Notes: generated by a model not told the origin, from the sequence alone. Shown: positions 16,561 to 25,325, counted from the first letter of the stretch. The stretch is 64,000 bases of DNA from Curtobacterium luteum (GCF_014646995.1 NZ_BMOI01000012.1:1-64000); one strand, 5' to 3'. Translations and numbers: made by a program.

Positions 16561-18195
16561 TCAGCCTGCCGCGACCGGCCGGTCCGTCGTCGGCGTGGCC
16601 GACGTCTCGGACTCCGGGCGCCGGAGTCGGAGCGTCGCAGCCAGGCCGAGCACGAGGAACCCGGCCGCCGAGAACGCTGCCGCCCGGGTGCCGTCGCTGA
16701 ACGCCTCCGCCGCGGTGTCCGCGACGGCCGGGTCCTGCGCGCGGAGCCCGGCGATGGCGCCGCCGGAGGACGTCACGACGGCGTCGGCCACCCGGGAGGC
16801 GGTCGCCGCGGGGGTGCCGGTGTCCTCGAGGCGGTGCTCCACGAGCGCGCTCGTCGACGTGAACAGCACCGTGCCGAGCACCGCGATCCCCAGGGCGGAC
16901 CCGATCTGCCGGGCGGTGCTCTGGGCGCCGGAGGCCTCCCCGCTCCGTTCGACGGGGACGTCCTGCAGGACGACGCCGGTGAGCTGCGCGGTGGCGAGCC
17001 CGACGCCGAAGCCGTAGACGAACAGGCACGGCACGATCGCCCACCACGGGGTCGACGACGACACCACGAACCCGACCGCGGCGACCCCGACGATCTCGGC
17101 AGCGATGCCGAGCCGGACGATGGGCAACGCGCCGATCCGCTGGCCGGCGGTGGCGGCGAACCCGCTCGCGACGAAGGAGCCGACGGCGAGGGCGAGCAGG
17201 ACGAAGCCGGTCTGCAGTGCGGAGTAGCCGAGGACGTTCTGCAGCCAGAGCGGGAGCGACAGGATGATGCCGAACTCGCCGAGCGAGACGATCAGCGCTG
17301 CGACGGAGCCGCCGCGGAAGGACGCGATGCCGAACAGGTCGAGGGCGATGAGCGTCGACCGTCCCGCACGCTGCCGCCGCCGCGTCCACACCACGAAGAG
17401 CAGGCCCGCGACGACGGTGAGGGCGAACGCGTACGGGATCGGCGAGAGGGCGCCCGGCCAGGACCAGTCCCCGACACGCAGGCGCTCGGCGTTGGTCCAC
17501 CAGCCGTAGGTCCGGCCCTCGATGAGGCCGAACACGAGCGACGCGCTCGCGAGCACGCTGAGCACGGCGCCGACGACGTCGATCCGGCCGGCGTGCACCT
17601 CGTCGCGGGACTCCCGGACGAACACGAGCGCGCACGCGACGATCGCGACACCGAGCGGGATGTTGATGCCGAAGGCCCAGCGCCACGAGAACGCGGTCGT
17701 GAGCCAGCCGCCCAGCAGCGGACCGACGGCCACCATGCCGCCGATCGTCGAACCCCACACCGCGAACGCGATGCCGCGCTCCCGTCCGGTGAAGGTGGCG
17801 TTGACGAGTGAGAGCGTCGTCGGCAGGACCATCGCACCGCCGACGCCCTGGACGATCCGGGCCAGCACGAGCAGCTCGCCGCTCGGGGCCAGTGCGGCGA
17901 GGACCGAGGCCGCGGCGAACACCGTGACCCCGACCACCATGAGCAGTCGTCGGCCGAGCCGGTCGGCGAGCGAGCCGAAGACGAGCAGGAGTGCCGCGAA
18001 CACGAGCGTGTAGCTCTCCTGCACCCACTGCACGGCCGTCGAGCCGATGTCCAGGTCGCGGACGATGCTCGGGATCGCGACGTTCACGATCGTCGAGTCG
18101 ACGATGATCAGCGACACGGCGACGCTGATCACGACGAGACCGGCCCAGCGGCGACGGTCGGGGCTCGGGGTCGGTGTGGTGGACGGGGTGACCAT
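16561..18195 (-). CDS. DHA2-family MFS drug efflux transporter (EmrB/QacA type)
   Basis: A 544-residue, 14-helix transporter. Helix 1 carries VVISVAVSLIIVDSTIVNVA, with the acidic residue typical of the DHA2 family. Motif A is GSLADRLGRRLLMVVG, and the motif C region is WGSTIGGMVAVGPLLGGWL. It likely expels toxic organic compounds by proton antiport; the substrate is unknown. A strong GGAGGC precedes the ATG, and a perfect palindrome TCAGCATGCTGA lies 20 nt upstream, but no adjacent TetR or MarR gene is dedicated to it. ohrR is the nearest regulator and has its own, different sites. Confidence 0.9.
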   Translation of the reverse strand: MVTPSTTPTPSPDRRRWAGLVVISVAVSLIIVDSTIVNVAIPSIVRDLDIGSTAVQWVQESYTLVFAALLLVFGSLADRLGRRLLMVVGVTVFAAASVLAALAPSGELLVLARIVQGVGGAMVLPTTLSLVNATFTGRERGIAFAVWGSTIGGMVAVGPLLGGWLTTAFSWRWAFGINIPLGVAIVACALVFVRESRDEVHAGRIDVVGAVLSVLASASLVFGLIEGRTYGWWTNAERLRVGDWSWPGALSPIPYAFALTVVAGLLFVVWTRRRQRAGRSTLIALDLFGIASFRGGSVAALIVSLGEFGIILSLPLWLQNVLGYSALQTGFVLLALAVGSFVASGFAATAGQRIGALPIVRLGIAAEIVGVAAVGFVVSSSTPWWAIVPCLFVYGFGVGLATAQLTGVVLQDVPVERSGEASGAQSTARQIGSALGIAVLGTVLFTSTSALVEHRLEDTGTPAATASRVADAVVTSSGGAIAGLRAQDPAVADTAAEAFSDGTRAAAFSAAGFLVLGLAATLRLRRPESETSATPTTDRPVAAG

Positions 18196-18214
18196 GCGGT
18201 GCCTCCTGAGATCG

Positions 18215-18226
18215 TCAGCATGCTGA
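18215..18226. promoter_or_regulatory. palindromic operator of the DHA2 transporter
   Basis: TCAGCATGCTGA is a perfect 12-bp palindrome, set in GATCGTCAGCATGCTGATCG, just before the ribosome binding site of the efflux gene. It is typical of a TetR/MarR-type operator; the regulator is not identifiable here. Confidence 0.5.
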
Positions 18227-18336
18227 TCGTCACCGTACGCCTGCTCGCGCCGTGACGTGGAGCCCGCTCACCGCCGGGGTACGGCGGGCGTCGAGCACGC
18301 GCATGGGCACGGACGGTTAGGCTGACGTGACCCACG

Positions 18337-19359
18337 ATGACCAGCAACCACCTCGACCACTCCGCGGCACCCGCAGCCGGCGACACCCGCCGCACGGGAC
18401 GCGCCGCCTCCCACGGCAAGACGATCCTCATCGGGGAGCACGCCGTGGTCCACGGCGCACCCGCACTCGTCCTGCCGGTCCTCGACGCCCGGGTGGTCGC
18501 GACGGTCACGCCGATCGACACCGCGCCCGCCGTGCCGCACCCCGACGCCGACCCGGCGACCGGTCACCTGCTCGAGTCCGCGGTCCACACGGGTCCGCTC
18601 GACACCGCCCCCGCCGCGGTCCTGCCGACCGTCACCGCGGTGACCGCCACGCTGCGCCACTTCGGGGTCACCGACCGACGGTTCCACGTCCGGGTCGAGA
18701 GCGACGTCCCGACCGCGCGGGGCATGGGGTCGAGCGCTGCCGTGGCCGCCGCGGTCACCGCCGCGGTCGCCGACGCCCTCGGCCACACCCTCGACGCCGA
18801 CACGCACCACGAGCTCGTCCAGGAGTGCGAGCGCATCGCCCACGGACGGCCCTCCGGACTCGACGCACGCGGCGTGGTCGCCGACGCGCCGGTCTGGTTC
18901 GACGGCGGGCGGATCGAGCCCGTAGCGCTCGGGGCCCGGTTCACCTTCGTCGTCGCCGACACCGGCGTCCCCGGTCACACCCGGGAAGCCGTCGCGTCCG
19001 TCCGGGACCGCCTCGAGCGCGACCCCGTCGGCGTCCGCGGGACGATCGACGCGATCGGTGCGCTCGCGCACGCCGCCCGCGCCGCCCTCGAGCGCGGCGA
19101 CGCCCGGGCGCTCGGTGCGAGCATGGACGCCGCCCACGGGCTGCTCGACGACCTCGGGGTGTCGAGCGGCGACCTCGACCGGCTCGTCGAGGCGGCCCGC
19201 GCCGCGGACGCACTCGGCGCCAAGCTCACGGGCGGCGGTCGCGGCGGCTGCGTCCTGGCCCTCGCCGCCGACGACGACCACGCGGACCGGATCGCGGCCG
19301 CACTCCGCGGCGCCGGCGCCGCAGCCACCTGGACCACCACGATCGGAGACCGCGCATGA
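18337..19359 (+). CDS. mvk: mevalonate kinase
   Basis: A 340-residue GHMP kinase that phosphorylates mevalonate. Motifs are GKTILIGEHAVVHGAPAL (residues about 27-44), the ATP loop TARGMGSSAAVAAAV (about 127-141) and the C-terminal AKLTGGGRGGCVLAL. A -10-like TAGGCT lies at 18318-18323, 13 nt before the ATG. It is the first gene of the mevalonate operon. Its stop overlaps the start of mvaD in ATGA. All three GHMP motifs are intact, so the enzyme should be active. Confidence 0.93.
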   Translation: MTSNHLDHSAAPAAGDTRRTGRAASHGKTILIGEHAVVHGAPALVLPVLDARVVATVTPIDTAPAVPHPDADPATGHLLESAVHTGPLDTAPAAVLPTVTAVTATLRHFGVTDRRFHVRVESDVPTARGMGSSAAVAAAVTAAVADALGHTLDADTHHELVQECERIAHGRPSGLDARGVVADAPVWFDGGRIEPVALGARFTFVVADTGVPGHTREAVASVRDRLERDPVGVRGTIDAIGALAHAARAALERGDARALGASMDAAHGLLDDLGVSSGDLDRLVEAARAADALGAKLTGGGRGGCVLALAADDDHADRIAAALRGAGAAATWTTTIGDRA

Positions 19360-20361
19360 CCACCGCAACGGCCGTCGCGCACCCCAACATCGCCCTCGTC
19401 AAGTACTGGGGCAAGGCGGACGCGTCGCTCGCGCTGCCCGCGACCGGCAGCGTGTCGATGGGTCTCGACGTCTTCCCCACGACGACGACGGTCACGGTCG
19501 GCGCCGCCGAGGACACCCTGACGCTCAACGGCGCGGCGACGACCGACGGCGCGCTGGTCCGGGTCACGCAGTTCCTCGACCTCGTGCGCGACCTCGCCGG
19601 CTCCACCGACCGCGCCGCCCGTCGTCAGTGACAACACCGTGCCGACCGGCGCCGGCCTCGCCTCGAGCGCCTCCGGCTTCGCCGCGCTCGCCACCGCCGC
19701 GGCCGCTGCCTACGGACTCGACCTCTCCCCGCGCGACCTCTCGCGGCTCGCCCGACGTGGTTCCGGATCGGCCACGCGGTCGATCCCCGGTGGCGTCGCG
19801 GTCTGGCACGCCGGCGACGACCAGGGCTCCTACGCGGAACCCGTGCCCGCGCCGCCGATGGCGATGGTGGTCGTCACGATCGACGCCGGACCGAAGCCGA
19901 TCGGCTCCCGCGAGGCCATGCGCCGCACCATCGCGACGTCGCCGTTCTACCCTGCGTGGGTGACGTCGACGACCGAGACGGTCACCGACGTGCTGACCGC
20001 CTGTGCGGCGGGCGACTTCACCCGCATCGGCGAGCTCACCGAGAGCAACGCGCTCCGCATGCACGCCACGATCGAGGGCGCGTTCCCGCCGATCCGGTAC
20101 CTCACCGCCCGCAGCGTCGCGGTGTTCGACGCCGTCGCCGGGCTCCGTGCCGACGGACTGCAGGCGTGGGCCACCGCGGACGCCGGTCCGAACGTCGTCG
20201 TCCTCACCACGCCCGAGGACCGCGGGACGGTGGCCGCCGCCCTCGCCGGGTACGGGGACGTCATCGAGTCCGGCACCGGACCAGGCGCGCACCTGCTCCG
20301 CTCCGAAGACACGGAGGCGCCCGGGCCGGGCGTCGTCCGACCCGAGGAGTCCGCCGAGTGA
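19356..20361 (+). pseudogene. mvaD: diphosphomevalonate decarboxylase, split by a frameshift
   Basis: The first frame from ATG 19356 reads TATAVAHPNIALVKYWGKAD and continues to codon 91, ending at a TGA (19629-19631). The rest of the enzyme continues in the +1 frame: VVSDNTVPTGAGLASSASGF, then TRSIPGGVAVW and the end AWATADAGPNVVVLTTPEDR. Removing one C from CCC at 19618-19620 restores a continuous protein of about 334 residues, the normal length, with all motifs in place. Both neighbouring overlaps (ATGA with mvk, GTGA with the next kinase) are intact. It is either a sequencing error, a fresh inactivating mutation or, less likely, a recoding site. Confidence 0.85.
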
Positions 20362-21458
20362 TCGAGTTCCGCGCCCACGGCAAGCTGTTCGTCGCGGGGG
20401 AGTACGCCGTCGTCGAGCCCGGGCAGCCGTCCGTGCTCATCGCGCTCGACCGCGCCATCACGGCCCGGGTGAGCGAGGGCCGCGGCGCCGGCAGCGTGCA
20501 CTCCGAGGAGTACGGCCACCTGCCGCTGACGTGGACCCGGGCCGAGGACGGCCTCGCGCTCGACCGGGAGCACCACCCGTACGACTACGTGATGGCGACC
20601 ATCGACCTCGTCGAGAAGCTCCGGGCCGAACGGGGGATCGCACCGCGGTTCCACGACCTCCGCATCCAGAGCCAGCTCGACGACGCGAGCGGCCGGAAGT
20701 TCGGCCTGGGGTCCTCCGCCGCCGTCACGGTCGCGACCGTCGGCGCCCTCGACCGCTTCTACGGCCTCGGCCTCAGCCAGCGCGACCGCTTCCGGGTGGC
20801 GCTCCTGGCGACCATCCGGGTGAACCCCCGGGCCTCCGGGGGCGACCTCGCCGCGAGCACCTTCGGCGGCTGGCTCCGCTACAGCGCCCCGGACCGCGAA
20901 CTGCTCGCCGCGCTGCTGCAGCCCTCGCCAGACCGCGGTGACGGCAGCGTCTCGGGCATCCTCGACGACACCGACGCGTGGACGGGCTTCGACGTGCAGC
21001 GCCTCCCGGCGCCCGCGGACCTGCGGCTCCTCGTCGGCTGGACCGGTTCGCCGGCGTCGACGACGAAGCTCGTCAGCGTCGTGCGCGAGCACCGGAACGG
21101 CGGGTACCAGGCGTTCCTCGACGAGAGCCGGGCCTGCGTCGACGACCTCACCACGGGCCTCCAGACCGGCGACGCCGAGCGCACGCTCGACGCGCTCCGT
21201 CGCGCCCGCGTCCTGCTGCAGCGCCTCGGCGCGTCCGTCGGGTCGCAGATCGAGACCGACCGGCTCGCCACCCTGTGCGACGTGGTCGAGGCCGCCGGCG
21301 GCGCGGCCAAGCCCTCCGGTGCCGGCGGCGGTGACTGCGGCATCGCGCTCGTCCCGGCGGACACCGACCTCACCGCCATCCACCGCGCCTGGGAGGCGCA
21401 CGACATCAGGCACCTCAGCGTCGCGGTGCAGGCGCCCGAAGGAGACCTCGATGACTGA
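20358..21458 (+). CDS. mvaK2: phosphomevalonate kinase
   Basis: A 366-residue GHMP kinase that makes diphosphomevalonate. It begins MIEFRAHGKLFVAGEYAVVE, with the ATP loop FGLGSSAAVTVATVGAL at about residues 116-132 and PSGAGGGDCGIALV near the C-terminus. The start is GTG 20358, overlapping the mvaD stop in GTGA. The order mvk-mvaD-pmk is the usual one in actinobacterial mevalonate clusters. The end overlaps the HMG-CoA reductase start by 8 nt. Confidence 0.9.
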   Translation: MIEFRAHGKLFVAGEYAVVEPGQPSVLIALDRAITARVSEGRGAGSVHSEEYGHLPLTWTRAEDGLALDREHHPYDYVMATIDLVEKLRAERGIAPRFHDLRIQSQLDDASGRKFGLGSSAAVTVATVGALDRFYGLGLSQRDRFRVALLATIRVNPRASGGDLAASTFGGWLRYSAPDRELLAALLQPSPDRGDGSVSGILDDTDAWTGFDVQRLPAPADLRLLVGWTGSPASTTKLVSVVREHRNGGYQAFLDESRACVDDLTTGLQTGDAERTLDALRRARVLLQRLGASVGSQIETDRLATLCDVVEAAGGAAKPSGAGGGDCGIALVPADTDLTAIHRAWEAHDIRHLSVAVQAPEGDLDD

Positions 21459-22512
21459 CCTGACCACCCCGATCCCGACCAAGTGGGTCGGTCCGATCCG
21501 CGTGAGCGGCAACGCGGTCGAGGGCGAGCACGAGGTGCCGCTCGCGACGTACGAGTCGCCGCTCTGGCCGTCCGTGGGCCGTGGCGCCCGGATCTCGCGC
21601 ATGGTCGAGGGCGGCATCGTCGCGACCGTCGTCGACGAGCGCATGACCCGGTCCGTCGTGGTCCGCGCCGAGAGCGCAGCGGCCGCGCACTCCGCCACCG
21701 GACGCATCCTCGCGCGGCAGGCCGAACTCGAGGCGCTCGTCGCCGGGCAGAGCCGGTTCGCGAAGCTCATCGAGGTGCACCCCGAGATCGTGGGCGACCT
21801 GCTGTTCCTGCGCTTCGCGTTCACCACGGGCGACGCCTCGGGGCACAACATGGTCACCCAGGCGGCGGACACGCTCCTGCCGGCGATCCTCGCGTGGGAG
21901 CCGGGTCTGCAGTACGTCAGCATCTCGGGCAACTTCTGCACCGACAAGAAGGCCACCGCGGTGAACGGCATCCGCGGTCGCGGTCGGAACACCGTCGCCG
22001 AGATCGTGATCCCGGGCGAGGTCGTCGAGAAGCGCCTGCGGTCCACCCCCGAGCGGATCGCCGAGCTCAACGTCGCCAAGAACCTCATCGGCTCCACCAT
22101 CGCCGGGGCGCTGCGCTCCGCGAACGCGCACTACGCGAACATGCTCCTCGGGTTCTACCTCGCCACCGGCCAGGACGCCGCGAACATCGTCGAGGGCTCC
22201 CAGGGCATCACCACGGCCTCGGTGCGCGGCGACGACCTGTACTTCTCGACCGCGCTCCCGCACCTCATCGTCGGCACGGTCGGCAACGGCAAGGGCGGCG
22301 ACCTGCCCGTCGTCGAGGACGCCCTCGTCCGCCTCGGCTGCCGCGAGGACCGCGCGCCCGGCGAGAACGCCCGCCGCCTGGCAGCCCTGTGCGCCGCGAC
22401 GGTGCTGTGCGGCGAGCTGTCGCTGCTCGCGGCGCAGACGAACCCGGGAGAACTCATGGCAGCGCACGTCGCGATGGAACGACGTGGCGCGGCAGCAGGA
22501 GGTGCAGCATGA
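21451..22512 (+). CDS. mvaA: hydroxymethylglutaryl-CoA reductase
   Basis: A 353-residue soluble HMG-CoA reductase that makes mevalonate with NAD(P)H. Visible motifs are AFTTGDASGHNMVTQAAD (matching the conserved GDAMGMNM region), GNFCTDKKATAVNGIRGRG with the catalytic lysine, HYANMLLGFYLATGQDAANI, EGSQGITTA, and the end LIVGTVGNGKGG. GGAGACC lies before ATG 21451. It has no membrane part, as expected in bacteria. It is coupled to the kinase gene upstream (8-nt overlap) and to HMG-CoA synthase downstream (ATGA). In comparable clusters an IPP isomerase often lies just before this gene; here it is absent. Confidence 0.92.
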   Translation: MTDLTTPIPTKWVGPIRVSGNAVEGEHEVPLATYESPLWPSVGRGARISRMVEGGIVATVVDERMTRSVVVRAESAAAAHSATGRILARQAELEALVAGQSRFAKLIEVHPEIVGDLLFLRFAFTTGDASGHNMVTQAADTLLPAILAWEPGLQYVSISGNFCTDKKATAVNGIRGRGRNTVAEIVIPGEVVEKRLRSTPERIAELNVAKNLIGSTIAGALRSANAHYANMLLGFYLATGQDAANIVEGSQGITTASVRGDDLYFSTALPHLIVGTVGNGKGGDLPVVEDALVRLGCREDRAPGENARRLAALCAATVLCGELSLLAAQTNPGELMAAHVAMERRGAAAGGAA

Positions 22513-23669
22513 CCGCCATCGGCATCCACGACATCGCGATCGCGACCGGACACCACGTCCTCGAGCTCGACGACCTGGCAGAGCGCCTCGGCGTGGACCC
22601 CGCGAAGTACCACGTCGGCATCGGACAGGACGCCTTCAGCGTGCCGGCGCCGGACGAGGACATCGTCACGATGGGCGCCGCAGCCGCGAAGGAGGTCATC
22701 GACCGCCACGGCGTCGACGGCATCCGGACCGTGCTGTTCGCCACCGAGTCCGGCGTCGACCAGTCCAAGGCCGCCGGCGTGTTCGTGCACGGGCTGCTCG
22801 GGCTGCCGCAGTCGGTCCGGGTGGTCGAGCTGAAGCAGGCCTGCTACGGCGGCACTGCTGCCGTGCAGCTCGCCCTCGGGATCATCGCCCGGTCGCCGCA
22901 GGAGCGCGTGCTCGTCATCGCGGCGGACGTCGCGCGGTACGACGTCGACACCGCGGCCGAGCCCACGCAGGGTGCCGGAGCGGCGGCGCTCCTCATCAGC
23001 GCCGACCCCGACCTCATCGAGATCGAGCCGGCCGCCGGCGTCTTCACCGCCGACGTCGACGACTTCTGGCGGCCGAACGACCGCTCGACCGCGCTCGTCG
23101 ACGGGCGGCTGTCGGTCACGGCGTACGTCGACGCGTTCGTCGGGGCGTGGGACGACCTCGTCGCCCAGGGCGGCCCCGGCTACGAGGACATCGCGCGCTG
23201 GGTCCACCACCAGCCCTTCACGAAGATGGCGATCAAGGCGCACCGGAAGCTCGCCCAGCACGTTGGGCAGCCGTTCGACGAGTCGGAGCTCGCCGTCGGG
23301 TTCACGTACAACAAGCAGACCGGCAACACCTACACGGCGTCGATCTGGATCGCGCTCGCGGCCCTGCTCGACCTCGACGACGAGCTCGACGGGCAGCGGC
23401 TCGCGATGTTCAGCTACGGGTCCGGCAGCGTCGGGGAGCTCCTCACCGGCATCGTCCGGGCGGGGTACCGCACGCACCGCCGGGAGGGCCGCGTCCGCGC
23501 GGTGCTCGACGCCCGGGTCCCGCTGACGGTGGACGCCTACCGGGAGCTCCACGCCGCCGGTGCCGCAACGAGCGAGGACACCGACCGACCGCGGGTCACC
23601 ACGGCGCCGTACCGGTTCGCCGGGGTGCGCGGCGGTGCCCGCCGCTACGAGCCGACCGCGCAGGACTGA
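22509..23669 (+). CDS. mvaS: hydroxymethylglutaryl-CoA synthase
   Basis: A 386-residue thiolase-fold enzyme that condenses acetoacetyl-CoA with acetyl-CoA. The nucleophile is Cys112 in VELKQACYGGTAAVQLALG. The acid/base Glu lies in LFATESGVDQSK, and the His in RWVHHQPFTKMAIKAHRK. GSGSVGELLTGIV near the C-terminus is also typical. It is the last gene of the mevalonate operon and shares ATGA with the reductase gene. Together, the operon supplies IPP, provided mvaD is functional. Confidence 0.93.
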   Translation: MTAIGIHDIAIATGHHVLELDDLAERLGVDPAKYHVGIGQDAFSVPAPDEDIVTMGAAAAKEVIDRHGVDGIRTVLFATESGVDQSKAAGVFVHGLLGLPQSVRVVELKQACYGGTAAVQLALGIIARSPQERVLVIAADVARYDVDTAAEPTQGAGAAALLISADPDLIEIEPAAGVFTADVDDFWRPNDRSTALVDGRLSVTAYVDAFVGAWDDLVAQGGPGYEDIARWVHHQPFTKMAIKAHRKLAQHVGQPFDESELAVGFTYNKQTGNTYTASIWIALAALLDLDDELDGQRLAMFSYGSGSVGELLTGIVRAGYRTHRREGRVRAVLDARVPLTVDAYRELHAAGAATSEDTDRPRVTTAPYRFAGVRGGARRYEPTAQD

Positions 23670-23710
23670 CGCGCGCCGCGCGCCGCGCGCCGCGTCTCGT
23701 GGCGGAGCCG

Positions 23711-23780
23711 CCGAGTCTCGTGATCAGCGACTGATCTCGTACCGATGAGCGCGAGAGTCGTCGCTCAGGGCGAATCTCGT
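23711..23780. repeat. decayed stem-loop, CGAGACTCGG family copy 3
   Basis: CCGAGTCTCGTGATCAGCGA, then a middle part, then GTCGTCGCTC and GAATCTCGTGGC. The AGCGAC/GTCGCT inner arms and TCTCG outer segments are kept, but several pairs are lost. It lies between the convergent mvaS and SRPBCC genes. Confidence 0.4.
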
Positions 23781-23810
23781 GGCGGCGCCCGCGCCCAGCG
23801 CGACCCCAAC

Positions 23811-23858
23811 GGCGGCCGGGAGGCGCGTGCCGGCGCCGCCACGGGCCTCCCGGCCGTC
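23811..23858. terminator. GACGGGAGGC-family palindrome copy 5
   Basis: Arms GGCCGGGAGGC (23814-23824) and GCCTCCCGGCC (23845-23855) around a 20-nt GC-rich loop that can pair further. It lies between the convergent mvaS and SRPBCC genes, so is a likely two-way terminator. Confidence 0.65.
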
Positions 23859-23884
23859 TGCTGGTCACGCCGTTACGCGACCGG

Positions 23885-24868
23885 TCAGGCGGTCGCGAGC
23901 ACCTCGCGCTCCAGTCGCCGGTAGCTCGCCTCCATGCCGTCGGTCATCCCGGTGGCGAGGATCGCGTCCCGCTGCTCGACGCTCGGGTAGGTGACGAGCA
24001 GGGTCAGGAGTGTCGCGCCGTCGACCTCCGCGAGCTGCAGGTCGTTCGTGTTCGGCGGGTACGGGGCACCGGTCATCGCCTCGGTGCTGACGATCCGGCG
24101 CTCGGGCTGCACGAGGGTGTTCTCGCCCTCGAAGCCGAACGGCTCGCCGGCGGTGTCACCGACCGGGGCCCAGGCCTGCCGGAAGCGTCCGCCCACCACG
24201 AGGTCGTTCTCGCAGACGGTCATCTCCCAGCCGTCCGGGCCGAGCAGCCACCGGCGCATCAGGTCCGGCTCGGTGTGGGCCCGCCAGACGGCGTGCCGCG
24301 GGGCGTCGAACGCGCGGGTGAACCGCACGTGGGTGTCGTCGAGGACCTCGGTGACGACACCCCTGCCGAGCGCGTACTCGCGGAGGTCGGCGAGCACCCG
24401 GTCGAGCTGGCCGAACGCCTCGGCGTAGCCCTGCTCCATGCCCATCGCGAGGAGGGTCTCGAGCGCCTCGGCCGTCGGGAACGTCGTGGTGATGCGCATC
24501 CGGGAGCCGGACTCGGTCGGCTCGAAGTCGAGGACGCTCGTGCTCGGCGGCTGCGCTGCGTCGACCTCGCCGTCCTCGGTCGCGAACAAGTCGTCGAACG
24601 CGAGTCGGGTGGGGGCGTCCACCGCGATCACGAGCCAGACGGACCGGTAGACCTCCCCGTCCGGGCCGGTCATGTCGTAGCGGGCTCGGCCGCCGGGGCG
24701 GAGGTCGAACTCCGAGAACGTCGCCGGGTAGCTCGGCGGTCCCCAGAACCGTTCGAGCCGGCGGGGGTCGGTGAAGGCTCCCCAGAGTCGTTCGACGGGG
24801 ACGGGGAAGTCCGCGACGAGCGTGGTCGTCAGGGCTTCCGGGTCGGTGTGCACGCTGGTCACGGGCAT
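23885..24868 (-). CDS. tandem SRPBCC (AHSA1-like) protein
   Basis: A 327-residue protein with two copies of the START-like/AHSA1 fold. The first (residues about 8-155) contains PVERLWGAFTDPRRLERFWG. The second (about 165-320) contains DAPRHAVWRAHTEPDLMRRW. Each ends with the typical long C-terminal helix (ALETLLAMGMEQGYAEAFGQ and ILATGMTDGMEASYRRLE). Single-domain forms are common; two fused copies are less so. I chose ATG 24868, preceded by GAGGGAGC; the longer frame reads a His/Asp-rich stretch. It pairs with the ArsR gene upstream, a frequent ArsR-SRPBCC arrangement. The ligand is unknown. Confidence 0.82.
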   Translation of the reverse strand: MPVTSVHTDPEALTTTLVADFPVPVERLWGAFTDPRRLERFWGPPSYPATFSEFDLRPGGRARYDMTGPDGEVYRSVWLVIAVDAPTRLAFDDLFATEDGEVDAAQPPSTSVLDFEPTESGSRMRITTTFPTAEALETLLAMGMEQGYAEAFGQLDRVLADLREYALGRGVVTEVLDDTHVRFTRAFDAPRHAVWRAHTEPDLMRRWLLGPDGWEMTVCENDLVVGGRFRQAWAPVGDTAGEPFGFEGENTLVQPERRIVSTEAMTGAPYPPNTNDLQLAEVDGATLLTLLVTYPSVEQRDAILATGMTDGMEASYRRLEREVLATA

Positions 24869-24926
24869 GGTCGCTCCCTCGTCGTCTTGGTGGTGGTCGT
24901 CGTCTTGGTGGTGTCGGTGGTGTTCG

Positions 24927-25271
24927 TCAGTGCTCGTCGTCGCCGGCGAGCAGGCTCTCGAGTCGGTCGATGCGGCCACGCCAGAGCCGGCCGTACTCCT
25001 CGAGCAGCCCGCGCACGCGGTCGAGCTGCTCGGGATCGGCGCGCACGATGCGGACGCGCCCGCGTGGTTCCTTGGTCACGAGTCCTGCTCCCTCGAGGAC
25101 GGTGACGTGCTTCTGCACGGCGGCGAACGACATGTCGTACGCCTCCGCGAGTCCGGAGACGGTGGCACCGTCGGCGAGGGTCCGCCGGACGATGTCGCGT
25201 CGCGTCGCGTCGGCGAGCGCGTGGAACACGCGGTCGACCTCGGCGTCGCTGAGCGCTGTTCGTACAACCAT
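24927..25271 (-). CDS. ArsR-family regulator (ArsR-SRPBCC type)
   Basis: A 114-residue winged-helix regulator: FHALADATRRDIVRRTLADG, then VSGLAEAYDMSFAAVQKHV as recognition region and VLEGAGLVTKEPRGRVRIVR as the wing. No metal-binding cysteine motif (CxC) is present, so it probably does not sense metals. I chose ATG 25271, since the start codon lies inside a 22-bp perfect inverted repeat that looks like its own operator, and no ribosome binding site precedes it, suggesting a leaderless message. The tandem SRPBCC gene follows after 58 nt. Confidence 0.85.
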   Translation of the reverse strand: MVVRTALSDAEVDRVFHALADATRRDIVRRTLADGATVSGLAEAYDMSFAAVQKHVTVLEGAGLVTKEPRGRVRIVRADPEQLDRVRGLLEEYGRLWRGRIDRLESLLAGDDEH

Positions 25272-25282
25272 TTGGTTGTACG
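25261..25282. promoter_or_regulatory. 22-bp inverted repeat over the arsR start codon
   Basis: CGTACAACCA-TT-TGGTTGTACG has perfect 10-bp arms. The minus-strand ATG (25269-25271) lies within it. This is the expected form and place of an autoregulatory ArsR operator. Confidence 0.6.
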
Positions 25283-25325
25283 TTACGCCGGGCGCAACGA
25301 AGGCGCAAGGTCCGGGCCGCAGCAC

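Noticed and set aside
19639..20361. A separate small gene for the C-terminal half of mvaD
   Set aside because: No ribosome binding site or good start lies before it, and the two halves join into one normal enzyme after removal of a single base.
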